A DNA stretch of 9,981 nucleotides, taken from NCBI GenBank assembly GCA_945898105.1, contig CAMDHL010000060.1, positions 1 to 9,981 of the forward strand, read 5' to 3'. Source of the stretch: Comamonas sp. lk (lineage in GTDB: Bacteria > Pseudomonadota > Gammaproteobacteria > Burkholderiales > Burkholderiaceae_C). Numbering within the stretch: position 1 is the first letter of the stretch; each line of letters begins with the position of its first letter. The position numbers and the translations under genes are program-made. Shown here piece by piece: positions 1 to 6,553 of this stretch. The notes under the pieces were generated by a model. It saw nothing but the letters and a program-made list of their open reading frames with translations. It made no database searches and had not been told where the DNA came from.

Positions 1-1036
1 GGTCCGCCTTGCGCGGATCGAGTGCATCGCGCAGTGCATCGCCCATAAAGGTCAATAGCAACAGTGTGATCACTAACACCAAAAAAGTGAAAACCGATAT
101 CCACCAGGCATCAATGCTGTTTTTGCCTTGAAGCAAAAGCTCGCCTAAAGACGGCGTACCCGGCGGCACCCCCAGCCCGAGAAAGTCCAGCGATGTCAGC
201 GCCAGAATTGCGCCGCTCATGCGAAAGGGTAAAAAGGTGACTACCGGCGTCATGCTATTGGGCAAAATATGCTTGGTAATGATGCGCCAGTTACTGACAC
301 CCAACGCGCGTGCAGCGCGCACATAGTCCAATTGGCGGTTGCGCAAAAACTCGGCGCGTACATAGTCGGAGAGCCCCATCCAACCAAACAAACTTAGCAA
401 TACCAGCAACAGCCCAATGCTGGGGGCAAAGACGGCGCTGAAAATAATGAGCAAGTAGAGCTCAGGCATCGATCCCCAAATTTCAATAAAACGCTGAAAT
501 GCCAGGTCGGTGCGACCCCCGAAAAATCCCTGGATTGCGCCGGTGATGATTCCCAACAAAGTCCCGCTAATCGTCAGTGCCAGCGCGAAAAGCACACTCA
601 CACGGAAACCGTAAATCAGCTGGGCCAGCAAGTCTCGCCCACGGTCATCGGTCCCCAACAGATTGTCTTTGGTGGGGCGCGAAGGATTAGGTTCTTTCGC
701 AAAATAATTGAGCGTTTTGTACCCATAGGGGTTGGGTGCGAAAACCGCCCAGTTCCCATCTTTCGAAAGTGCCTCGCGTATAAAAGGATCGAGATAATCA
801 GTGGGCGTATCGAAATCGCCACCGAAGGTCTTCTCGGGGTATTCCTGCAACACCGGGAAATAGGTCTGCCCCTGGTAGCGGACTATCAGGGGTCGGTCGT
901 TGGAGATCAGTTCAGCGCACAAACTTAGCGCCACCATGCAACAAAAAACAAGCAGGCTCCAGTAGCCTACTTTGTTGCGCTTAAAGCGCAACCATGCCCT
1001 GCGCCCTGGCGAGAGGCTTAGGGTGTGACTTTGCAT
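1..1036 (-). CDS. yejE: YejE-type oligopeptide ABC transporter permease (C-terminal end cut by window edge)
   Basis: This is an inner-membrane permease of the YejABEF family, which in enterobacteria imports peptides and microcin C-like compounds. About 345 codons are visible with no stop. The E. coli protein is of similar length (about 340 residues) and the visible end reads DALDPRKAD, so only a few residues are probably missing. After a basic N-terminus (GRRAWLRFKRNK) comes a first membrane segment, then a periplasmic stretch (ISNDRPLIVRY, GGDFDTPTDYLDPFI) typical of YejE. The linker TDDRGRDLLAQLIYGFR precedes the permease domain. The cytoplasmic EAA loop that contacts the ATPase is at about residues 236-262 (YVRAARALG, then ITKHILPN). 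The ATG at 1034-1036 lies 31 nt after the yejB stop. No strong Shine-Dalgarno sequence is visible, so translation may depend on yejB. A yejF ATPase gene is expected next, outside the window. Family assignment is secure; the exact substrate is inferred. Confidence 0.93.
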   Translation of the reverse strand, partial: MQSHTLSLSPGRRAWLRFKRNKVGYWSLLVFCCMVALSLCAELISNDRPLIVRYQGQTYFPVLQEYPEKTFGGDFDTPTDYLDPFIREALSKDGNWAVFAPNPYGYKTLNYFAKEPNPSRPTKDNLLGTDDRGRDLLAQLIYGFRVSVLFALALTISGTLLGIITGAIQGFFGGRTDLAFQRFIEIWGSMPELYLLIIFSAVFAPSIGLLLVLLSLFGWMGLSDYVRAEFLRNRQLDYVRAARALGVSNWRIITKHILPNSMTPVVTFLPFRMSGAILALTSLDFLGLGVPPGTPSLGELLLQGKNSIDAWWISVFTFLVLVITLLLLTFMGDALRDALDPRKAD

Positions 1037-1067
1037 AGATACTTGGTTCACTTGGCGTACCTATCAA

Positions 1068-2093
1068 TCAATCAAATCGTACGCGCGGGTCTACCCACAC
1101 GTAACACAGGTCTGAAATCAACTTGGTGACCAGCCCGATCAAGGTGAAAAGATACAAAGTGCCTAATACGACCGGGTAATCGCGCCGAATCACGCTCTCA
1201 AAGCTGAGCAAGCCCAGGCCATCGAGGGAAAAAAGGGTTTCAATCAGTAGTGAGCCTGTGAAAAACGCACCCACAAAGGCGGCTGGGAAATGGGTCACGA
1301 TCGGTATCAAGGCGTTGCGCATCACATGCTTCCACAGCACATGGCGCTCGGAAAGGCCTTTTGCGCGCGCTGTGACCACATACTGCTTGCGAATTTCCTC
1401 TAAAAATGCGTTTTTGGTCAACATGGTAGTAACCGCAAAACTACCTAATACCATGGAAGTAACTGGCAGTGCGATATGCCAAAAGTAATCGACGATGCGT
1501 GCACCCCAGGATAATTCTTCCCAATTGCTAGAGGTCAGTCCACGCAGGGGAAACCATTGCAATTGGCCTCCGAAAACAACCAGTAAGACGACGCCCAACA
1601 CAAAGCCGGGAATCGCATAACCTAGCAGCACCATCACGCTGCTGAGAATATCAAACCGGGTGCCAGCACGCACCGCCTTGGCAATACCCAGTGGTATGGC
1701 AACCAGGTAGCTGATGAAAAAAGTCCATAGGCCCAGGCTGATAGATACCGGCAGCTTTTCGACAATTAAGGTACTGACATCCTTGTTTTGAAAAAAGCTT
1801 TTGCCCAAATCAAAGCGTGCAAATTGCCCGATCATCTGAATGAAGCGTTCGCTTGGGGGCTTGTCGAATCCGTAAAGCGCTTTGATTTGTTCGAGCCGCT
1901 TAGTATCAACTCCTTGTGATCCGCGGTAGGACATACCGGCACCTTCGCCCCCAGGCCCTGCCGCCTTGGCTTCTGCCAGGTATTGTTCCACCGGCCCGCC
2001 CGGTACAAACTGAATCACCGCAAACGTGACTAACAACACGCCCAGCAGCGTGGGAATCATCAGCAAGATACGCTTAAAAATATATTGAAACAT
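1068..2093 (-). CDS. yejB: YejB-type oligopeptide ABC transporter permease
   Basis: This is the second inner-membrane permease of the Yej peptide importer, 341 residues from the chosen start (E. coli YejB is about 360). Residues 7-30 form the first membrane helix (ending VIQFVPGGP). A long periplasmic segment follows, containing the family-typical LYGFDKPPSERF at about 73-84. The binding-protein-dependent transport domain starts near residue 115. The EAA loop is at about 231-263 (EEIRKQYVVTARAKGLSERH, then HVMRNALIP). The C-terminus is DPRVRFD, also typical. The ATG at 2091-2093 is chosen because MFQYIFKRIL is the usual permease N-terminus and it lies 2 nt after the yejA stop. The purine-rich GGTGGGCG just upstream, inside the end of yejA, could act as ribosome binding site. 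An in-frame upstream ATG at 2126 would add 11 residues inside yejA and is less likely. The tight spacing indicates one operon with yejA and yejE. Confidence 0.94.
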   Translation of the reverse strand: MFQYIFKRILLMIPTLLGVLLVTFAVIQFVPGGPVEQYLAEAKAAGPGGEGAGMSYRGSQGVDTKRLEQIKALYGFDKPPSERFIQMIGQFARFDLGKSFFQNKDVSTLIVEKLPVSISLGLWTFFISYLVAIPLGIAKAVRAGTRFDILSSVMVLLGYAIPGFVLGVVLLVVFGGQLQWFPLRGLTSSNWEELSWGARIVDYFWHIALPVTSMVLGSFAVTTMLTKNAFLEEIRKQYVVTARAKGLSERHVLWKHVMRNALIPIVTHFPAAFVGAFFTGSLLIETLFSLDGLGLLSFESVIRRDYPVVLGTLYLFTLIGLVTKLISDLCYVWVDPRVRFD

Positions 2094-2095
2094 GT

Positions 2096-3895
2096 CTATT
2101 TCGCCCACCAAGTTTGGACCGCCCACAATTCATTGGCTGCATAGGGGGGCATGCTAGGTGGAAGCGCCAAACGCCGGGCGCTATACACAATGCGATGGGT
2201 GCCTGCGGTCCATTGAGGAATATAGATGTGACTATGCACGATCACGCGTTCCAGTGCACGGCACGCATTGAGCATCTGCACTTTGGTTTTCGCACTGGTT
2301 AAACGCTCCAGCAGGGCATCGACCGCTGGGTTTTTTATGCCAGTCAAGTTTCCAGAGTCTTCGGTATCGGCTGCCTTGCTACCGAATAAATCCACGTAAT
2401 CTTGCCCGGGGTTGTTGGTTCCCGGGTAGGCGATGGACACGATATCAAATTGAAATTTTTGCAGCCTCTCCTGGTACAAGGAAAAGTCAACGGGCCTGAA
2501 ACTCATTTCAATGCCGATTTTTTCCAGATTGCGCACCCAAGGCGCAGTCAACCTGGCGGAACCTTCGTTGCTATCGAGAAACTCGATGCGAAAGATTTCC
2601 CCTTTGTCATTACGCAGCTTGCCATCGCGCACTTCCCAGCCGGCTTCTTTCAGTAAGACGAGGGCCCGTCGCAAGTTGCTGCGCAAAGACGAATCTCCGT
2701 CGGTACGTGGTGGCTTGGCCATAGGGCCAAAGCTGGCAGCGGGTAGGTGCTGGCGCCAGGGCTCCAGCAGGGCTAGCTCTTGCTCGGCGGGCATACCGCT
2801 TGCCTGGCAGTCGGTATTGCCAAAAAGCCCAACAACGCGCTGATAGGCGCCATAAAACAACTGGCGATTCATCCACTCGTAGTCCAGCGTCAGGCCAATG
2901 GCCTCGCGCACCCGCACATCCTGAAACAGCGGGCGACGGGTGTTGAACACAAAGCTTTGAAAGCCGGTGGGGAGCCGGTGCTTGAATTCGGTTTTTACCA
3001 ACTCGCCGCTGTCAAAGCGTTTGCCGTTCACCCTGCGTGCCCAGTCACCGGCAGAGAAAAAGCGCATCAGGTCGAATTCTCCGGCTTTCACCGCCTCCAA
3101 TCTGGCAGTGTTGTCTTTGTAAATTTTTATCATGACGCGATCAAAATTGGCAGTTCCTTGGCGGACATTGAGGTCTTTGGCCCAGTAGTTTGGGTCGCGG
3201 ACATAGGTAATGTCTTTCCCAAACTTGACAGGTCCGATCTTGTAAGGGCCACTGCCAATCGGATGCTCCATCACTATTTTGTCGAAGGATTTGGCCTTGC
3301 CGTTTTCGACGCCCCAGCTGCGGCTGAAAATTGCCATGGAGCCCACCGTGAGTGGCGTTTCGCGGTTGGCGCGGCTAAACCTAAATCGCACAGTCCGGCC
3401 GTCCACGATGTCGACCCCGGACACATCGGCGAGCAAGGTTTTAAATGCCGGTGAGGTATGCGGCCCCATGTAGGTATCAAAACTGTGCTTCACGTCGGCC
3501 GCCAGTACGGGCTCACCGTTATGAAACTGGGCGGCCGGGTTGAGTTTGAATACGACAGAGAGCAAGTCCGGTGCGGTCTCTACGCTTTTTGCCAGCAGGC
3601 CATAGGCGGAATCTGTCTCATCCTGGGAGGCCGCCAGTAAGCTGTCAAACATGAGATTGGCCAGGTAAGCCGGCGCACTGCCTTTGATGGTGAATGGATT
3701 GAACTTATCAAAGGTCGATACCCGCAGGCCGCTGACCATGCGCAATTCGCCGCCTTTGGGAGCTTGCGGGTTGACATAGTCAAAATGGCTAAAGTTCTCC
3801 GGGTACTTCAGTTCGCCCCAAAGCGCATAGCCGTGTGCCGCCCAGCAGGGCAGGCTTACCAAGAGTGAAAAAATGCTAACTACCAGGATTCGCAT
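2096..3895 (-). CDS. yejA: YejA-type periplasmic oligopeptide-binding protein
   Basis: This is the extracytoplasmic solute-binding protein (SBP family 5, Bac_solute-binding DppA/OppA type) that captures ligands for YejB/YejE. From the ATG at 3893-3895 it has 599 residues, close to E. coli YejA (about 604). A Sec signal peptide covers about residues 1-19 (MRILVVSIFSLLVSLPCWA) with likely cleavage before AHGYA. Family-typical blocks are HFDYVNPQAPKGGELR near the mature N-terminus, FHNGEPVLAADVKHSFD, HPIGSGPYKI, FNTRRPLFQDVRVREAIGL followed by DYEWMNRQLFYGAY, and near the C-terminus IYIPQWTAGTHR. No lipobox is evident, so the protein is probably soluble in the periplasm. An in-frame ATG at 3916 would add MPAYAQP. 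It is less likely because a plausible -10 box overlaps it and the shorter form has a normal signal peptide, though neither start has a clear Shine-Dalgarno. It is the first gene of the yejABE(F) operon. Binding specificity cannot be read from the sequence. Confidence 0.94.
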   Translation of the reverse strand: MRILVVSIFSLLVSLPCWAAHGYALWGELKYPENFSHFDYVNPQAPKGGELRMVSGLRVSTFDKFNPFTIKGSAPAYLANLMFDSLLAASQDETDSAYGLLAKSVETAPDLLSVVFKLNPAAQFHNGEPVLAADVKHSFDTYMGPHTSPAFKTLLADVSGVDIVDGRTVRFRFSRANRETPLTVGSMAIFSRSWGVENGKAKSFDKIVMEHPIGSGPYKIGPVKFGKDITYVRDPNYWAKDLNVRQGTANFDRVMIKIYKDNTARLEAVKAGEFDLMRFFSAGDWARRVNGKRFDSGELVKTEFKHRLPTGFQSFVFNTRRPLFQDVRVREAIGLTLDYEWMNRQLFYGAYQRVVGLFGNTDCQASGMPAEQELALLEPWRQHLPAASFGPMAKPPRTDGDSSLRSNLRRALVLLKEAGWEVRDGKLRNDKGEIFRIEFLDSNEGSARLTAPWVRNLEKIGIEMSFRPVDFSLYQERLQKFQFDIVSIAYPGTNNPGQDYVDLFGSKAADTEDSGNLTGIKNPAVDALLERLTSAKTKVQMLNACRALERVIVHSHIYIPQWTAGTHRIVYSARRLALPPSMPPYAANELWAVQTWWAK

Positions 3896-3914
3896 GGGCT
3901 GAGCGTAAGCGGGC

Positions 3915-3943
3915 ATTAAAAGGTATGCAAATCGAAAGGTAAA
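3915..3943 (-). promoter_or_regulatory. Possible sigma70-type promoter of yejABE
   Basis: On the minus strand a -35-like TTTACC (3938-3943) is followed after exactly 17 bases by a -10-like TTTAAT (3915-3920). The match to consensus is 4/6 and 5/6 by eye. Transcription would begin around 3906-3909, giving a leader of only about 11-14 nt before the ATG at 3895 and excluding the ATG at 3916. This is inference from motif spacing in an AT-rich patch and could be chance. Confidence 0.3.
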
Positions 3944-4047
3944 AATGTCGAGAGACGCACCCTCAATATAAGCGATAGCAGCGCAAAGCGTTGCAATACC
4001 CGTAGGGTGCAGTTGGCATTAAAGGTGCCGTATCAGCCTTACGGCGA
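3944..4047. other. Intergenic gap between the questin-oxidase-like gene and yejA
   Basis: The gap holds no convincing gene. A short hairpin-capable sequence at about 3979-3995 (GCAGCGC-AAA-GCGTTGC) pairs fully only on the plus strand through a G-U pair and lacks a following T-run. It is therefore not a convincing terminator for the minus-strand gene upstream. Read-through from 4048-5013 into yejA is possible but not shown. Confidence 0.35.
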
Positions 4048-5013
4048 TTAACCGGTGGCAACTTGTATTGCCCGCGTCGCCGCACTATGCCACCAGCCGT
4101 CGCGCGCATAGGCCTGGGCACTAAGGTGGCAGCAGTCCACCAAGGTGATGGTGCGTACATCTCGGCTGGCGCGGGCTTGGCGCAACAGTTCGGGCCAAGG
4201 CAGGGGAGCCGGCGCTTTGCCATTTTGTAGTCCGGCTACGGCCACTGTGGCTGCAAAGTCCTGCCAATAGCTTCGCAGTGCTATGTCCGGCTCATCCATG
4301 AAGGGCAGGATGCGGCGCATGGCATCGGCACTGGTCAAAAGGGCTTGCGCTGCTGGGTTGCCGCTGCAGGCGTAGGCTTGGGCCGCCAGGTCGGCCAATT
4401 CCTCCAAGGTGTCCGGGCCCGTGCGCAACGCACCTGCAGCGCGTCGCAAAGACGCTGTATTGGCGGCTTGGTGCATGGCCTGGGTCCAGTCACCCTCTTT
4501 GTTGGCGATGCGGGGCAATTGTCGCAACGCATGCAGTGCACTGCTCCCTGCACCCGCCGGGGCGGCGGGCAGCGGTACGCGCTCTTGCCAGCAGCAGGCC
4601 CACATGGCCAGGGCGTCTGCCAGTTCACGGTGATGGCGCGACTCCACTGCATAGGCGGTGCGCAGCAGGCCGTCAAAGCCCGCCGCGCCACATGACAAAG
4701 TCAAGCGCGGCAAGGCTTGCGGCAACATTCCCACACCCTCATAGGCGAGCCACTGAAAAAACATATCGCGATACTGCGGCCAGGCACTGGCCTGCCCCAA
4801 AGCAAAGCTCCAGGCTTCACCGGCGGGCCAGGCTTGCCAAGCGGGGCTGGCTTGCAGCTGCGCGTCGTAGGCTTGCACAAAGTGATTTAAATCCTTGGCA
4901 TTGGCTTTCATGCGCGCCAAGGCATACAAGCCCGGTGCACGCAAGGTGCTGCGTCCGTGTTGGTCAAAGGCCGCAAATTGTGCGCAGGAGTTCAGCAGTT
5001 CAATAGTTAGCAT
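4048..5013 (-). CDS. Questin oxidase-like family protein (DUF4243-type)
   Basis: The protein has 321 residues, is mostly helical and rich in Ala, Trp and Leu, and shows no signal peptide or membrane helix. The pattern resembles the questin oxidase-like family (AflY/HypC-related, DUF4243). It has an N-terminal H-FxxAY (HFVQAYDAQL, residues 44-53), then LGQASAWPQYRDMFFQWLAYEG (72-93). The block LPRLTLSCGAAGFDGLLRTA then YAVESRHHRELADALAMW (101-138) is the most characteristic, being a Gly-Ala turn, an Arg-rich helix and ELADALAMW. The C-terminal CHLSAQAYARDGWWHSAATRA (about 293-313) fits the closing helices. Fungal members catalyse oxidative ring cleavage or Baeyer-Villiger-like steps in anthraquinone and aflatoxin pathways without a known flavin site. 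The role of bacterial members is unknown. The length is somewhat shorter than typical fungal members. The ATG at 5011-5013 has no strong Shine-Dalgarno, and the gene stands alone with gaps on both sides. Family call moderate; function unassigned. Confidence 0.7.
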   Translation of the reverse strand: MLTIELLNSCAQFAAFDQHGRSTLRAPGLYALARMKANAKDLNHFVQAYDAQLQASPAWQAWPAGEAWSFALGQASAWPQYRDMFFQWLAYEGVGMLPQALPRLTLSCGAAGFDGLLRTAYAVESRHHRELADALAMWACCWQERVPLPAAPAGAGSSALHALRQLPRIANKEGDWTQAMHQAANTASLRRAAGALRTGPDTLEELADLAAQAYACSGNPAAQALLTSADAMRRILPFMDEPDIALRSYWQDFAATVAVAGLQNGKAPAPLPWPELLRQARASRDVRTITLVDCCHLSAQAYARDGWWHSAATRAIQVATG

Positions 5014-5040
5014 GCAGGTGGCAGCGCTTAAAAACGCTTG

Positions 5041-5250
5041 TTAGCTTAAGGGGTGACCCCTACTGCGGGAGGGTCTGCGTGCGCCCCGCGTTTGTATAGC
5101 AATCTGGATTGCTTCACTGCGTTCACAGTGACTAGGACGGGTGGTGCAGACCTTCCCTAGAAGAACAGGGCCTGTGCCTCCATGGTACTGCCTCGCGGCG
5201 ACCCAAGCCATGACGCGAGTCGCGGCACCGGGGGGATGCAGTTCTTACGA
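5041..5250 (-). repeat. Structured intergenic repeat of the HCERSEAIQ type
   Basis: This non-coding stretch matches, by recognition, a widespread bacterial intergenic repeat whose translation reads HCERSEAIQ (DNA pattern GTCAtTGcGAnCGnAGnGAAGCAATC). Here it appears on the minus strand at about 5103-5132 as GTCACTGTGAACGCAGTGAA followed by GCAATCCAG. The same minus-strand frame stays open for 56 codons (ATG at 5209-5211, stop TAA at 5041-5043) and begins MAWVAARQYH. I regard this as a repeat-borne frame and not a protein gene: it has no ribosome binding site, is extremely Arg/Gly/Ser-rich toward its end, and coincides with strong secondary structure. The outer limits are uncertain. The right limit is set by the pairing arms AAGAAC (5161-5166) and GTTCTT (5241-5246). 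No transposase gene or target duplication is visible. Confidence 0.6.
5067..5157 (+). repeat. 12-bp long-range stem enclosing three small hairpins
   Basis: The arms GGGAGGGTCTGC (5067-5078) and GCAGACCTTCCC (5146-5157) pair over 12 positions, with one G-U pair at 5071/5153. On the other strand that position would be a C-A mismatch, so the fold favours plus-strand RNA if it is transcribed. Inside lie GCG-CCCC-GCG (5081-5090), AGCAAT-CTGG-ATTGCT (5098-5113) and TCACTG-CGTTCA-CAGTGA (5114-5131), giving a multi-branch shape. A further hairpin GGGG-TGA-CCCC (5050-5060) precedes it. The structure is seen directly. Whether it is an expressed RNA, a REP-like DNA element or an end-of-transcript structure is unknown. 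Confidence 0.55.
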
Positions 5251-5344
5251 GTCCGCGCGTTACGACAAATGCGCAGGCGCTCGGCTACCTGGACAGCGTG
5301 CTGGCGAATGGGTGTCGCCCGCCCTGCCAGAGCGAGCCGCTAGC
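5251..5344. other. Non-coding remainder downstream of ppk2
   Basis: Together with the repeat this completes a stretch of 331 bases (5014-5344) without a supported gene. Apart from GC-rich sequence, I see no terminator with a T-run after the ppk2 stop and no recognisable gene remnant. The open frames crossing it are short and have no recognisable domain. Confidence 0.4.
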
Positions 5345-6256
5345 CTAGTAAATCTCGGGGATGAACATCTCTGAGGGGACTTTTTGGCGCACATAGTCCT
5401 CGCGGCGCACGCGCTCGGGCAAGACTACGGGCGGGTGCGGAATTTCCTCGTACGGCATTTGTGCCAAGAGGTGCGCTATGCAATTGAGACGCGCTTTTTT
5501 CTTGTCCACCGCCTGCACAATCCACCAGGGCGCTTCAGGTATGTGGGTGCGGTCCAGCATTACCTCTTTGGCCACGGTGTAGTCTTCCCAGCGCTTACGC
5601 GACTCCAGGTCCATGGGGCTGAGCTTCCATTGCTTTAAAGGGTCGTAGATGCGGCCCAGAAAGCGGGAATGTTGCTCTTCGTCCGAAATCGAGAACCAGT
5701 ATTTGATCAACTGAATCCCCGAGCGCACTAGCATTTTTTCAAACTCGGGTACGGTGCGAAAGAACTCTTCGTATTGCTCATCACTGCAAAAGCCCATGAC
5801 GCGCTCCACCCCGGCGCGGTTGTACCAACTGCGGTCAAACAACACCATTTCCCCGGCAGCCGGCAGGTGCGAGATATAACGTTGGAAATACCATTGGGTG
5901 CGTTCGCGGTCGTTGGGCGCAGGCAGAGCTGCCACACGCGCCACGCGCGGGTTTAGTCGCTGGGTGATGCGCTTGATTGCACCGCCTTTACCGGCCGCAT
6001 CACGGCCCTCAAAAAGCACCACTACTTTATGCCCGCTGGCAACAACCCAATCTTGCAGCTTGACCAATTCGCCCTGCAAGCGGAATAGTTCGCGAAAATA
6101 ATGAGCGCGCGCTGCACGCGATTCATCGGTGGCGTTGATGGCGTCCTCGGAGGTGAAGGCGCGGTCCTCCACTTCCATTTCCAGCTCTTCATCAAAGCTG
6201 TCCAGCAGGTCCATGCGGATGCGATGTACCAGTTCGTCGTCTTTCGGATTAGTCAT
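5345..6256 (-). CDS. ppk2: Polyphosphate kinase 2 (class I PPK2)
   Basis: PPK2 transfers phosphate between polyphosphate and nucleotides; class I enzymes mainly make ATP or GTP from the diphosphates. It is a cytoplasmic P-loop kinase related to thymidylate kinase. The 303 residues match the class I length. Residues 84-91 form the Walker A loop (GRDAAGKG) after the strand HKVVVLFE. Conserved family blocks are RVARVAALPAPNDRERTQWYFQRYI (roughly 105-128, read in two parts) and the Walker B/lid region DRSWYNRAGVERVMGF (141-156), where D141 is the expected catalytic acid. FSISDEEQHSRFLGR (188-202), DPLKQWKLSPMDLESRKRW (205-223) and the late PWWIVQAVDKKKARLN (243-258) also fit. The first about 45 residues are an acidic extension (DEELEMEVEDRAF), common in proteobacterial homologues. 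The ATG at 6254-6256 precedes MTNPKDDEL; a TATATT box lies about 20 nt upstream without a clear -35. The preference for ADP or GDP cannot be determined by eye. Confidence 0.95.
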   Translation of the reverse strand: MTNPKDDELVHRIRMDLLDSFDEELEMEVEDRAFTSEDAINATDESRAARAHYFRELFRLQGELVKLQDWVVASGHKVVVLFEGRDAAGKGGAIKRITQRLNPRVARVAALPAPNDRERTQWYFQRYISHLPAAGEMVLFDRSWYNRAGVERVMGFCSDEQYEEFFRTVPEFEKMLVRSGIQLIKYWFSISDEEQHSRFLGRIYDPLKQWKLSPMDLESRKRWEDYTVAKEVMLDRTHIPEAPWWIVQAVDKKKARLNCIAHLLAQMPYEEIPHPPVVLPERVRREDYVRQKVPSEMFIPEIY

Positions 6257-6553
6257 GGTCTGCTTCTATTGAAAAATATAGTGTGTTACCTAACCCGCTG
6301 TAGCGGCCGAGCCAATAAAGTCGTTCCCCAGGTGCAGCGCATTTGCAAGCTTATTTGTTCGCGCCCGCTGCGCGTGAGCCGCAGATCGCGGGGACTAATG
6401 CCAAAGCCAGTCGGCCACCGCGTCTACGGCCGTGCGTCCGAAGCTTTTCACAGCGTGGGTAACTGCCATAGCGGCCGGCGACTGATACGACACGGCCTCA
6501 AATGTCGCCCATCCACGTGAACTTTTTGTGACAACTATGTGTAATGCGCGGAC
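6257..6553. other. 297-base gap between corA-like gene and ppk2
   Basis: No convincing gene is seen. On either strand there is a nested hairpin, CCCGCTGCG (6364-6372) pairing with CGCA (6380-6383) and GCGGG (6388-6392) around a GATC bulge. It has no T-run and so is not a classical terminator. A 24-codon minus-strand frame (ATG 6467-6469, stop 6395-6397, ending DAVADWLWH) has no Shine-Dalgarno and is probably chance. The ppk2 promoter must lie in the last part: TATATT at about 6272-6277 is the best -10 candidate. Confidence 0.4.

Noticed and set aside
2780..3454. Long plus-strand open frame opposite yejA
   Set aside because: It lies fully antisense to a well-conserved gene, and its translation has no family-like motifs; it is a shadow frame.
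3979..3995. Hairpin as a terminator between the questin-oxidase-like gene and yejA
   Set aside because: It has an A-C mismatch on the transcribed (minus) strand and no T-run.
4536..5006. Plus-strand open frame opposite the questin-oxidase-like gene
   Set aside because: The composition is Arg/Ala/His-rich, as expected for an antisense frame in GC-rich coding DNA. The minus-strand frame shows family motifs.
5041..5211. 56-codon minus-strand frame beginning MAWVAARQYH and containing HCERSEAIQ
   Set aside because: It coincides with a structured repeat, has no ribosome binding site, and its Arg/Gly/Ser-rich end looks like translated repeat and not a protein. It is annotated as a repeat.
5014..5344. 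RNase P RNA, tmRNA, 6S RNA or SRP RNA in the structured gap
   Set aside because: Conserved landmarks are missing: no AGGAAAGTCC-type block of RNase P, no tmRNA ends or tag frame, and no GGTCAGG..GGAA core of SRP RNA.
6395..6469. 24-codon minus-strand frame ending DAVADWLWH
   Set aside because: It has no Shine-Dalgarno and no recognisable family, and a frame of this length is expected by chance in GC-rich DNA.
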